NCBI GenBank assembly: GCA_963678675.1
Contig: OY783195.1
Span: 22,902,387 to 22,966,386, forward strand
Reading direction: 5' to 3'
Source: Xiphydria camelus
Lineage: Eukaryota > Arthropoda > Insecta > Hymenoptera > Xiphydriidae
DNA length: 64,000 bases
Made by a program: the position numbers and the translations under genes. The notes beneath the pieces are model-generated. The model was not told where the DNA came from. It made no database searches and was given only the letters and a program-made list of their open reading frames with translations. Shown in pieces: positions 22,441 to 32,152 of this stretch (position 1 is the first letter of the stretch; the number at the start of each line of letters is the position of its first letter).

Positions 22441-22534
22441 CGCGCCTTTTCTCGTTTGTTTCAGGTAAGTCACACGCGAGAATTGCAGAACCTGCTGAGA
22501 GAGACAGAAAAAAAAAGGCGGCGTGCAGGTACGT
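22441..22534 (+). promoter_or_regulatory. Recursive (zero-length exon) splice-site motif with downstream donor
   Basis: CCTTTTCTCGTTTGTTTCAG is followed at once by GTAAGT. That gives a polypyrimidine tract (15 of 17 pyrimidines), acceptor AG at 22463-22464 and consensus donor at 22465-22470. A CTAAC branchpoint-like word lies ~45 nt upstream. Juxtaposed acceptor and donor is the known signature of ratcheting sites in long insect introns. A second donor, GTGCAG|GTACGT, lies 64 nt downstream (22529), so 22465-22528 could instead be, or compete as, a 64-nt exon. Known: such paired sites exist in recursive splicing. Inferred: use here, and a plus-strand host gene. Confidence 0.45.
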
Positions 22535-23822
22535 AGACGCGAACGTAGGAGCGTCGTGTGCGCGTCGTACGTTACGCGACGGTAAGCCCGAAATGTCGGC
22601 ACATCTGTCGGCTTTGCGAGACGGCGGCAGCAGCCCCGCGCGACACTTCTTCACGCGAACACGATACCATTATACGGCAAAGTCGGTTTGCTTATGGACT
22701 TTGTCAGGCGAGGAGATGAGAGACAGGACGAGTTCTCTCGACTTCTCTTTTGCGCGCGAAGGAGAAGAGAATCTCGACGAGGAGTTTATCTCTCCGGATG
22801 CGCGTCGTCGGGGTAACTCGACCGAGGTTACACCTTTCCGATCGTCCCTCTCTCCGTCGGCGTTCGACCCGCTACTGGGATTCCTATCGCCGGACGCCAA
22901 GAGAACAGTTAGAGGCTCGCTCTCCGCGGCCACTTCGCCGCGCGGTGAATTCGAAAAACCGCATGCTCAATTAAACTCTCGCGCGGGGGGAACGTGTACG
23001 TGAATCGTTCTTTGCCTGAATCGTCGATTTCACGGATCGCATTTGACGCGTCCCTCACCGTGCGGCGAGAGCGTCACGCGCGCGTTATTTTCCGCGACAT
23101 TTTTCTTGCCGCCGAGCGGATTGGCTAAAATCGCACGAGATGGGCCGTTCGAGCGTGTTCGATCGGATCGAAATATCTGGAAGCGTTCCGCGATTAGCTT
23201 GCAAAAAGCCATCGCGCGGCAATGTTTTCGGACGCCTGCTTTTTTTTTTCCTTCGCTTCCCCGGCATCGACGGTATTTCGATGAATTTTCTCTCGGCGAC
23301 GCGAGAGCGGTACGTCAACTTCGCCGAGAGCGGCTGCCACGCGCGCGCGCGCACGACCACCGCCGTCCCGTAAAGGAAATTCATTAAAGTTCAATTTGCT
23401 GCTTTTCCCGCTCGTCGATCGCGACCCGCATCGATACCCCCGCAGACGCCAACGACGTCGGAAATGTCATTTCCCTCCAGGCAACGGGGATTGCTTATTA
23501 AGAATCGTTTCAAGTTCGCTAAGCGCGCGCGCGTGCGTCTCGTTAAACGGCTGCGCGCGACTGCGGAGGCTGCAAAAAAGGATTGCTCTGTCAGTTTTGC
23601 GGACAATTGGACCAACACCGGAGGAAATTGCTTGTGTGTATTCGTCGGTGCACTATGCGGTTTCTGAAAAATTAAATGGACGTGAATTTTCAACGATACG
23701 AGGACTCGTTCGTTAATTTCGAAAGGCGTTTCCTTCAATGTCTTATCGAGCTACTATTCACTTTATGTTTTGTTCAGTTCGTCGCATTACGAAGTAGTAA
23801 ATTCGCTTAAATTAGCAGCCAG
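22535..23822. other. CpG-rich block; long frame not called
   Basis: The longest frame of the window (252 codons, plus strand, 22245-23003) crosses the splice motif and this block. It has no recognisable domain, is Arg/Ser-rich, and runs through a homopurine tract, so it is treated as compositional. 23000-23700 is CpG-rich with overlapping frames on both strands. Confidence 0.5.
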
Positions 23823-24168
23823 TACACTGAGAAACATAATCTGGTCAATTTAACCAAATTCCCGGAAACCATAACCAAACCGTTTAGTGAAATATGGATC
23901 CTCTCTCTCTCCATCCGCGTTTGCTTAAATTGACCAATTTTTGGTTAGAATAACTAAACGTTTGATTGGAATAACTAAACATTCGGTTAGAATAACTTGA
24001 TATTTGGTTTAACTGATCATTTTCTGGTTAGAATAACTAGACATTTAGTAAAAAATACTAAACATGCAATTAGAATTACTAAATATTTAGTTCTGTTTAC
24101 TAGTATTTAGTTAGAATAACTAACTTGTTGCGTTTTGTCATTTTAACCGAATTATTTTTCTCAGTGTA
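23823..24168 (+). mobile_element. MITE family A, copy 4 (longest)
   Basis: 346 bp from TACACTGAGAAACATAATCTGG to AATTATTTTTCTCAGTGTA, both ends intact. It contains the GAAATATGGATCCTC segment, a small CT expansion, and additional units of (GGTTAGAATAACTAAA)-like repeat compared with the 266-bp copy at 995. Copy-to-copy length differences come from these internal repeats. Confidence 0.88.
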
Positions 24169-24245
24169 CAAGCAAAAATTCTACACTATCTTGAAAAAAA
24201 AAGGTAGTATTTTTCCAACGACCAACTGAAGTTTTTCTCATTACG

Positions 24246-24621
24246 GACCCAGTCTGAATTGCATTCACTAGGAAAGCCGCCATGTTTTTCTTTAGATTTT
24301 CAATCCAATCTCATTTCTGGATAAAGAATGTTTTACTGATGAGTCATAGCTTTTTCGATAAAGGAGACCTTCGAATTATTACACCCGGTCTTAGTTTCCC
24401 TGTGATAAATGTTTCTTTAATTAAAACATTCACCACGTGTAATAATTCGATGGTCTCCTTTACCAGAAATACCATACTTTATCAGTGAAATCATTTTTAT
24501 TCGAAAATGAGAATGGACCTAAATTTTCACTAACGCAACCTGATGTTCGTCATCTAGTGGATAGACTCTGCATGTGAGGAGGTATGTAAAACATGGCGGC
24601 TTCACCAACTCAGTTTGGGTC
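24246..24621. mobile_element. Fold-back element family M, copy 2
   Basis: Starts GGACCCAGTCTGAATTG and ends CAACTCAGTTTGGGTCC, with GCCGCCATGTTTTTC / AAAACATGGCGGC and AAAGGAGACCTTCGAATTA / TAATTCGATGGTCTCCTTT inside. Nearly the whole 376 bp is inverted repeat. It matches 18662-19345 arm for arm but lacks that copy's central palindrome. Confidence 0.85.
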
Positions 24622-24952
24622 CTTAAAGTAATTTGCTCAATGTACTCCAGAAAAAATCGTACAAAAATACACAGTTCGTTCATTAACTCATAAAAAAAAA
24701 TCCGTGCATAATTTTCTGACAAAACAACATTTCCACATTGCCGCTTAAAGCCCGACGCATATGCATACAGAAAATTCCATCAACTCAGCTTGGATCCTTC
24801 AAATAATCTGCTCGACGTACTCCAGAAAAAATCGTACAAAAATTCACAGTTCGTTCATCGACTCTTGTAAGAAGAACCGTACACAATGTTCTGATAAAAC
24901 ATTTCTATACGTTACCGCCTAAAGCCTGATGCATGTATATAGAAAACTTCGC
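24606..24952. repeat. Two-copy tandem duplication, unit ~175 bp
   Basis: Units at 24606-24780 and 24781-24952 share CAACTCAG.TTGG.TCCTT, GTACTCCAGAAAAAATCGTA, CACAGTTCGTTCAT, TTCTGA.AAAAC and CCGC.TAAAGCC.GA. The first unit starts inside the terminus of the fold-back element (CAACTCAGTTTGGGTCC), so the duplicated block carried the element's edge with it. Non-coding. Confidence 0.85.
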
Positions 24953-26570
24953 GCTTTTTCCCTCCTTCGTTTTACCCGAATCGCGATAAAACGAGAAGGA
25001 AAATTCTCCGTGCCGCGATAATCGCGCATCCCTAAACCGTCGCGCGACCGCGACAGAATCCGCCTCGAACGCGAGACCTCCCTCGTTCCGTCTCTCCTCT
25101 CCTCTCGCTTCTCTCACGCGAATGAACCACGAGAAAACTCGTCGATGCGCGGTTATAAAAGTTACGAGAGCTGGGAAACGCAGTGCTTAACTCTTTTCGA
25201 GTAGTTACCGCGCTCGTCGAGAGAGAGCGAGCGAGAGAGAGAGAGAGACAGGGCGAGGTCATAGCATAAGGGCGGAACGGCGGCGGCGCGCCGAGCAGTT
25301 CTCCAACTCGTTGAGAGACTCCGGGACTCGATAGTGCAGGCTCGTCGGCTTCGGTCGTTCGTCGGTCCGCTCCTCGCCGAACAAAACCGCGCTTGTTTTT
25401 GCACTTTTACATCAAACGGTGATCGCGATGCTTACGCGGAGCCTCGCCCGCCGGAGGCTCTCGTCCGGGGGTCCGCGGCGAGAGTAGATCTCGGAGAGTT
25501 GGTAGCAGCACCCGAGCGTCGAACCCGGCAGTGCAACGGCAATCACGAGGATTGTTATATCTGCGTTCCCGCCACCGCAGCTCCGACTCCGGCTTTAGCT
25601 CTTCGGTATTAGCTTCTCCACCTGGTACACCCGCGCGCGAGCGCGCCCCGCGTCCGCAGACGTGCCGTTGGTCGCCGGTGGAGATGTATACGCCAGCCAT
25701 CCCCTTCCTCCACCCCGGAAAGCAGTATATCTGTGCGCGCGCCGTACATTACACCCTCCCATTGTTTGTTTTGGCGCCGTTCGCACTCGCGTCCCCCGGT
25801 GCCGCCAACGCCGCGAAAATGGATATTAACTTCGTCACTTTGCGCGCCGGCCCGGGCGCCGCGTCGCGCGTGGTTCGATAGCGGAAACATTTTGAAACCG
25901 AGCTTTTCATGGCGGCGACGGCGGAAGGTGCGGTTTATCGTGGCGAGAAAAATAACGATTCGAAAAAGAGAGGGGCGGGGGGGGGGTAGCGCGGCGGGGT
26001 CGAGAGGGGGAAGTCGAAGCCTTTCGAGGAAGAATAATCGAGGGATCTTTGTATACGGATCTTATCCGACCGCGCGAGCCCTTCCGTTTCCTGTGCAGTT
26101 CCGATATACTTGTGCAGAAGGGGGGGGGGGGGGAGGGGGGCGGCACTCGTCTGTTAATCTCGTTGTCGGAGATGGAATTCTCGGGTAAATTAACCTCTTC
26201 CGGCGCGCGAAGTGAAAGATCAAGGTGCTTTAGATTTGCTTTCGCGAGATTACGTTGCCGTAATGCGGATAAGGATGAGTTACGGGATTTCAGACGTTAC
26301 TTTCATCCTTTGTATCAGCTTAATAAATATGGTTTTACGTAAGTAGGTATGAGCAGTTTCTAAGAGAGGAAGAGGAAACGCGGTCGCTATATACATACAT
26401 ACATACCTCTAGAGAGACAAATGTATGTAAATTGTACAGTAACCTTAGCTAGTATTAGCTCATCAAATACACATACATCAAAGTTGTGCGTTTTATGAGT
26501 AATCGTTAAGCAAGCATATCTGTGACGTTAAACGATTTCAAAATAATACTAATAAAATGCTGAACGTGTA
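24953..26570. other. CpG-rich block with promoter-like site; no confirmed exon
   Basis: Strongly CpG-rich from 24960 to ~26250. A TATA+Inr pair lies at 25154-25183. Downstream frames on the plus strand (25334-25612, 25531-25881, 25733-26188) overlap and have no recognised domain; one (from 25685) contains a hydrophobic stretch ending FALASPGAANA, but its start is not N-terminal to that stretch in a signal-peptide arrangement. A G-run with interruptions lies at 26120-26140. Confidence 0.5.
25154..25183 (+). promoter_or_regulatory. TATA box plus initiator-like site
   Basis: TATAAAAG at 25154-25161 is followed by GCAGTGC, with the A at 25182. The 28-nt spacing is within the normal range for insect TATA promoters. 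No DPE match was seen. The region downstream is CpG-rich, as for a 5' UTR, but no transcript can be shown from sequence alone. Confidence 0.35.
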
Positions 26571-26820
26571 TTCACGGAGAAAAAGAATCAGTTGGATTTA
26601 CTGAAAATTAGTTGCGGGGTACAAGTAATTATTTATTTGGATCAATTACATCTTTTTTCATATTAATTTGACGTTTCTTCTTTGCAATCACTATTTCTCA
26701 TGATTCGAAGACAGAGCTATTTAAATGACGTGTTAAAAACTTTCATTGATATAAATCAATAATTACTTGCGACTCTGCAGGTAATTTTCACTAGATTCTA
26801 CCGATCCTTTTCTCTGTGTA
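26571..26820 (+). mobile_element. MITE family F, copy 1
   Basis: Bounded by TTCACGGAGAAAAAGAATCAG and CCTTTTCTCTGTGTA. Subterminal TTACTGAAAATTAGTTG and GTAATTTTCACTAGATT, and AAGTAATTATTTATTTG / AATCAATAATTACTTG, pair as inverted repeats. The second copy is at 46908-47161. Non-coding. Confidence 0.85.
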
Positions 26821-29147
26821 TAATAAATACAGCAATTAATTTCAATCACACTACAATATTTAATGGTTTTTCTGAAAATAATTTGTTTTCCAATTCACAT
26901 GCGGCAAAACAAACGTAAACTTTAATATATAGGTACCGTAGATACGTCTTCCATCGATTTTTGTCCTTCCACCACGTACACGCCTTACACTCGCGAGAGG
27001 AAAACTACAGGGAAGATATGAAATAAAAGTCCCCGCGCGCTCCGATAGCACGGGAAACATTTCGAATTGAAACCGAGCTTTCTCAACGAGCCTCCGCGTA
27101 TCTATATCGCGTCGAAGATATAACGGTATCGAATAAAAAGCGCGGAGTTCAACGGAGGGCGGGTTTTCCTCCGGGAGATCGACTCTTTGGTCGTAGAACG
27201 GATCCTTTGCATATACGGCTACTTCTTTCGAGATCTTTAGCGAGATCCGGCGCGTCCCGGACGTCTTTCCCCGCGCGCCAGTAGGTCCTAAAGGGGGCGA
27301 AAGCCCAGCGCGCTGCAAACGCTATTGCTTTATTAGGTATGCGCGTCTAAGGGGAGACGGAAAGCGGAGGCGATGGAAGAGCGCGGAGGCAGGAGAGGAG
27401 GAGGCAGGGAAGGATAGAACTCGTGATCCGTGCAGCGTTATTAACGTCCAGCGCCAGAGGCGAACCCCCCGATCACATCGCCTTCGTGATAAATCGCTTC
27501 GGTGGCTTCTTCCTGCCTCCTTCTCGATCCGCCATTACGTCTCGTACGTTCCATTACAAATTTCCTTTAGTGTCGTTACTCCGGCGTAGAAGTATTTATT
27601 GTAAGCGATGTCGCCGGCAAAAGTGAACGCTCTCGGCTCGCTCCCGGTACGGGATATTAATTCTTGTTACTCGCGCAAGGTCGGGCGACCGACCAGGATG
27701 GAGGAGCGAGAGAGAGGGGAGGAGATGGACTCCCTCCTCCTTCATCTCTCTCACTATATATATCCCTCTTTTCCGCACACGCCGAGCGGGAGCAGATGCT
27801 TTTAACGTAGTAAACAATGAATGCCGTCGCCTCGGATCGGCGCGACGCGCCCTCCGCGATCGTTCGTTTCGCGTCGCATTAACGTTACGCCGTCTAGCGG
27901 CGATCGAGAGAGCCTCTCGTTTGGCCGGCCGGAGAAAAGACGTCCCGGCGCCGGGGGTGGCCTTCGATGTGCACCGTTAATCAACCGGAAGGAAAATGCA
28001 GTCAGATGTCGACTCGTTTCGCAGCTATTCGACCTCGCACAGTCACTCTCTCTCTCTCTCCCCCCGCTTGCGGTCGCGTCTGCCTCCCACTTCGACCGCC
28101 GCTCTACCTTACGCGGCGCCCCATCACCGACGCATCGTCTCTCTCCGTTAGCGATCGCCCGAATAACGCGCGTCGCGCTTTCTCGGTTCAGCCCTCGCGT
28201 CTATAAATAAGCCGCGCCGCGGAGGAATTTACCGCACGGTGCGGGCGACCCGCGAGGTCGCGCAGACGCGTCCATCCCTGATCCGGTGGAGCCGTCATCC
28301 GTGGCCTTGCACGACCGAGTGAATTCAGCCGTTCGACACGCATATCCCTCGTGGGGGCCCCGCAGTCGCGACGCTGTCAGCAACCGTCGGCATCGAGAGC
28401 CGTGTGCCTCCTCCGTATCGGATCGGACGGGTGTACGGACGACCCTACGTCGCGCTAAAATCGCCGTTGCCTCGCGAACCGTACATCCCGGGGCGATCGG
28501 TGCATCTTGCGCACGGCTCTCGAGAGCCGGAGCACCCCACCCGATACCCTTCGCGCGAACTATAAATCGGGACGGCGCGCTAGCCGCAGTTTAACTCGGT
28601 TTGAAAAGATTCGCTCGGCTCGGATCTGCGGGTCTTCGGAGGTGCGTTCGTTTCTAACTTTTGATTCGAAGGGAATTTACTAAAAATGCTTAAATTCGTT
28701 TCATTTTTAAATCAATATTGCTATTTTCTCTTAAATCAATTCAATGAGCACAGTAAAAATTGAAATTAATTCAATTTTACTCATTCTCAAACAAATTTCA
28801 ACGCATTTATTTCTAAAGAACTATTAAAACGGTCAATATTTTGAAATGCAGCTACGTCATCGTCTAGTAATACTATCTTCCTTGCCCTCGTCACTTGGCA
28901 TAAGGGCGTCTCTCTGTTTTTTTTCAATGGCATCACAGTCTCGTAAGGAGAAATGCACTTATAACTCTGCGAATATCTATTTTTTCATTTTTTCGCACCG
29001 TTACTTTTTCGTTTGTTATAGAATATGTATACAAATTACAAATTGAATTTAAAAATATGAATATATTTGTAGGTATATCAAGTCCGAATTAATTGTTGTA
29101 GTTCGTCTATGAACGTCGTGACGATTATACAAATCTGTCTGGGTGTC
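26821..29147. other. CpG-rich block with promoter-like sites; no confirmed exon
   Basis: From ~26930 to 28660 the block is CpG-rich. The minus-strand 152-codon frame at 26860-27318 has no recognised domain and no clear splice sites. A TATAAATA at 28202-28209 lacks an initiator at the right spacing; the site at 28561 is better. 28660-29147 is AT-rich and shows an inverted TTGAAATTAATTCAATTTTAC-type word near 28760 only. Confidence 0.5.
28561..28642 (+). promoter_or_regulatory. TATA box, initiator and nearby donor-like site
   Basis: TATAAATC at 28561-28568 is followed by GCAGTTTAAC, with the A at 28588, 27 nt from the first T. GCAGTTT is close to the arthropod initiator TCAGTT. A donor-like GGAG|GTGCGT at 28642 would close a 54-nt non-coding first exon. 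The spacing and three aligned elements make this the best core promoter candidate in the window; expression is not demonstrable here. Confidence 0.4.
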
Positions 29148-29329
29148 TACACCGAGAAAAATAATTAGGTTAAGATGACAAAACGCATCTAGTTGAACGC
29201 GTTTAGTTATTCTAACCAAAAACTGGTCAGTCTAACCAAATAGACGAAGAGGATCCATATTTCACCAATCTGTTTGATCATCGTCTCCAGAATTTTGGTG
29301 TGATTGACCAAGTAATTTTTCTCAGTATA
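29148..29329 (-). mobile_element. MITE family A, copy 5 (short, inverted)
   Basis: Begins TACACCGAGAAAAATAATTAGG and ends AATTTTTCTCAGTATA. Only 182 bp: it keeps both ends and the GGATCCATATTTCACCAA segment, but most of the GGTTAGAATAACTAAA array is deleted. It splits the CpG-rich tract between 26.9 and 34.6 kb. Confidence 0.85.
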
Positions 29330-30090
29330 TCGACGGCCCGCTCTCGCTACGATTCTTCGCACGCGCGCGCGCAAAGGAATCCACAAAATTGAATTTCGCC
29401 ATCGAAACCGACACTATACACAGGAGCCGACGGAGTTCCGCGTCGCGTAAAGCCGGATTATCGTTAAAAGCTCCCCTCTACAATCGATACGTACGACACG
29501 TCGCGTACACCTGGGCAACTATAGGTCGCGGGAATGGGATGGAGAGGTTACCGTCGCCGCGTCGTACGTAAGGCGAATCGTGCGAGTCTCGTTCCCCTGC
29601 ATACGGTCGACGATGTCGGGGAACGCCGTCCCGGGTAACGGTGCGCGACTTATTCAGGTTGCGAATTCTTTGCGAGTGCGGCGCGATAATTAGATATACC
29701 ACGCGCGGGACGTTCCTTCGGCCCGATGCAAATTCCTCGCGCGGGAATGATTAGGTATTCCGCATCGCGGCCTCGGGGTTATCGATTTCGATCGGGTTCA
29801 GTACTTGTACCGACGATGGACGTCGTAAATGTCGGCGGGAGAAAGACACTCGCGCGCGCGCGCGCGCGCTCATAAGGGCGGCGAGGAAAACGAGGAGTCG
29901 GAGAGATGACGGTCCACGCCGTGTGGCATGTGGAAGATCAAATCGCCACTGTCGGCGTCGCCGCCGCCGCTCGCAAAAGCGGCACGCAGTACTCGCGCGC
30001 GTTCCCCCTTACCTCGTCTCCACCCCCTCCGCCTACTTCGCCGCTACTCTTTCTCCACCTCCGGAATGCGAAAAACTGACACGCGAGAAA

Positions 30091-30249
30091 ATGAAACCTT
30101 TTTTGTCCGCCCCCCTCCCCCTCCTCTTCGTCGTAACCACTTTTGCCCTGGAAGCGCGTCCTCCAATCGGCAACGGCCTCGGGCGGCGAGAACGAGCGTT
30201 CCTCGCCACTCGCCTCCCCCGCGAAATCTCCCTCGAGCCGAATTCCTAG
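30091..30249 (+). CDS. 53-codon ORF resembling a small secreted peptide (low confidence)
   Basis: The ATG lies in a good context (GAGAAAATGAAA). The product begins MKPFLSAPLPLLFVVTTFA, a compact signal-peptide pattern: one Lys, a hydrophobic core, and small residues before a likely cleavage after TFA or LEA. About 31 residues follow, including a dibasic GRRER site that a prohormone convertase could cut, and the frame ends at TAG (30247-30249). It is not a family I recognise. The frame lies in a CpG-rich tract with competing frames on both strands, so chance is a serious alternative. No intron signals are needed if it is a single-exon gene. Confidence 0.22.
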   Translation: MKPFLSAPLPLLFVVTTFALEARPPIGNGLGRRERAFLATRLPREISLEPNS

Positions 30250-30802
30250 GGCGCGTCGCCCGATATGGATCCCTCCCTCGAGGAACCACCCTCCGCGGAT
30301 ATCAACGTTTTTCTCCCCTCCGACGCGCGAATTTCCGATGATCGAGCAGTGAGAGAGAGAGGGGGGGGGGTGAAAGAGAGAAGGAGAGAGAGAACCGAGA
30401 GCTCCGTTACCAATTATTGAATTAACGCGCGCCATCCGTCGTCACCGCCGCCGTCGCCGCTCGTTAAGAACCCAGCCAGCGTCTGCACCCAGCCATGGAA
30501 ACCCCGCAATCAGTCGTCGCCGCGGCCCCCGCTCCTTCTCGGCCTTCGGAATCGCCGGTGATGCCCTTGATCACGATTTAACCTCGGGGTACCGGCGTAA
30601 TGATACCGGATTATAACATCCACGCGATTACCTAACGTACTCGTTCCGCAACGGGAAGCCTGTTTAGCATACCCCTTCGCGCGCGCGAGAGAGAGAGAGG
30701 GAGAAAGAGGAGGGTGAGGTAGATACACGTACGACTTCTCTCGCCGCGCTGTACACAGTGTGCGCACCTCGTGCATCGACGCGCGTCGACTGCCTCTACC
30801 GA

Positions 30803-30829
30803 GGGGGGGGGGGGGGGGGGGGGGGGGGG
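30803..30829. repeat. Poly(G) run, 27 bases
   Basis: Uninterrupted G run on the plus strand. Shorter runs lie at 26120-26132 and 63123-63138, and a C run at 9814-9830. Long G/C homopolymers are uncommon in insect DNA and are also a place where assembly or base-calling length errors occur. Confidence 0.9.
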
Positions 30830-31693
30830 AGAAAAGAGATTTCTTGCGGTTTTGCCGCGTAATGACGATCGAAGGAACCTCGCGAGTATTAACGACGCGA
30901 GGAAGAAGGACGGATGCGGAGGGCCCGATGTTACGCGAGAGAAAGAGAGACGCTCGAAGATATACCTCGGAAGGGGCCGAAGGAAATGACGGTTCGAAGC
31001 CGCGCCGCGGTTGTATCGTAATCCGTGCGGCGCGGCTAGCGATCGCGCAAGCACGGCAAAGTGTTCGCGCGAACGGATTTAATTAGGCGCATTGACGGGT
31101 CCGCCACAGGTGCAGCGCGCGCGCGCATAAGCGGTTTACAGGCGTCACACGGGCGGCCGATGGTTGAGGTAGGTTGCTCGGCGCGTATCGAGCTCGGCCA
31201 CGTCGGGTTAATGTTCCCGCGAGGCTCTTTCCTTTCCCCCACCCTCGCCGCATCGCAAAGTCGGTCCACGATATACCCTATATACCGGTGCGCAAGTTAT
31301 TGCGGGGATTAAACAACTCTGCGGGGTGATTGATTGCTCTGTGCTCCGGCGGCGTTAAAACCTTTTCGCGGTGAAGCTGCCCACGCGAGCGAGCGGACGC
31401 CCTATCCTATCTATTCCGTACTCCTCTTTCTCTCTTCCCGAGTAAACTTCGGACTACCGCGCGGGGCTCGCTCGTCCTCTGCTATACCGCAGCCTTCGGA
31501 TCCTTCACCTCTCGCCGCTGCCAACCACCGCACTGGCAACGGTCGACCGTGTTTCGAGCGCCTAAGCCCGGCGGACGATAATTGCTCGGTACACGCCACG
31601 GAGCTTGTTGCTGGGCACGTTATGACTCGCTTCCAGCTTCGTGTGCTTCGAAAGCTGGCACCTCGCTCGGAAGCGTGATACCGAAGAGAGCGC

Positions 31694-32152
31694 CGTCGCC
31701 GGAGGTCTTCCGAGTTCGGATCGCGCGAGATCCGGGGACGATGTATAGGTACTCTTCCGGTCCTTGGGATTTTAATCGGTCTCGTTTCAACCGACCGAGC
31801 GCGCGATTCGTCTTCGATAAAGTGGGTATAAGATTCGAATTAATAGTCGAGTCTTACGGCACGAGAAAGTTTACTGCAATACAAACGAGGCATGGAGAAA
31901 TGTTTGTTAATACGTGATAAACGTGAAGCTGGAATTATCGAGCATATTTACGATTCGTATCTAATGTTTTATGCCCCGAAACCTGATGCCACGGTAAAAT
32001 AAGTTTAATACCGATCGCAAATCAGTGCCGGAAGTCCCGGCGTTCGAACCCCGCGTCGAGTTCTCGTGCCCACTTCCGTCCTCGCGATTTTAATCGTTCT
32101 CGACTCGGCCGACCGATCACGCGATTCGTTCTGGATAAAGTAAGTACGAGAA
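31694..32152. repeat. Diverged direct duplication, ~320-330-bp offset
   Basis: Copy 1 (31694-31838) and copy 2 (32025-32152) share GCCGGA.GTC..CCG.GTTCG, ACT.TTCCG.TCCT, GATTTTAATCG.TCTCG, CCGACCGA.C.CGCGATTCGT and GATAAAGT..GTA. No reading frame is preserved between them. It looks like an old local duplication of non-coding, CpG-rich DNA. Confidence 0.65.

Noticed and set aside
22245..23003. 252-codon plus-strand ORF, the longest in the window
   Set aside because: No domain recognised, Arg/Ser-rich, passes through a purine tract and across a strong splice motif, and competes with frames on the other strand. Best explained by CpG-rich composition.
32035..32060. GTTCGAACCCCGC, B-box-like word
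   Set aside because: No A box or cloverleaf pairing upstream, and the word belongs to a duplicated non-coding segment.
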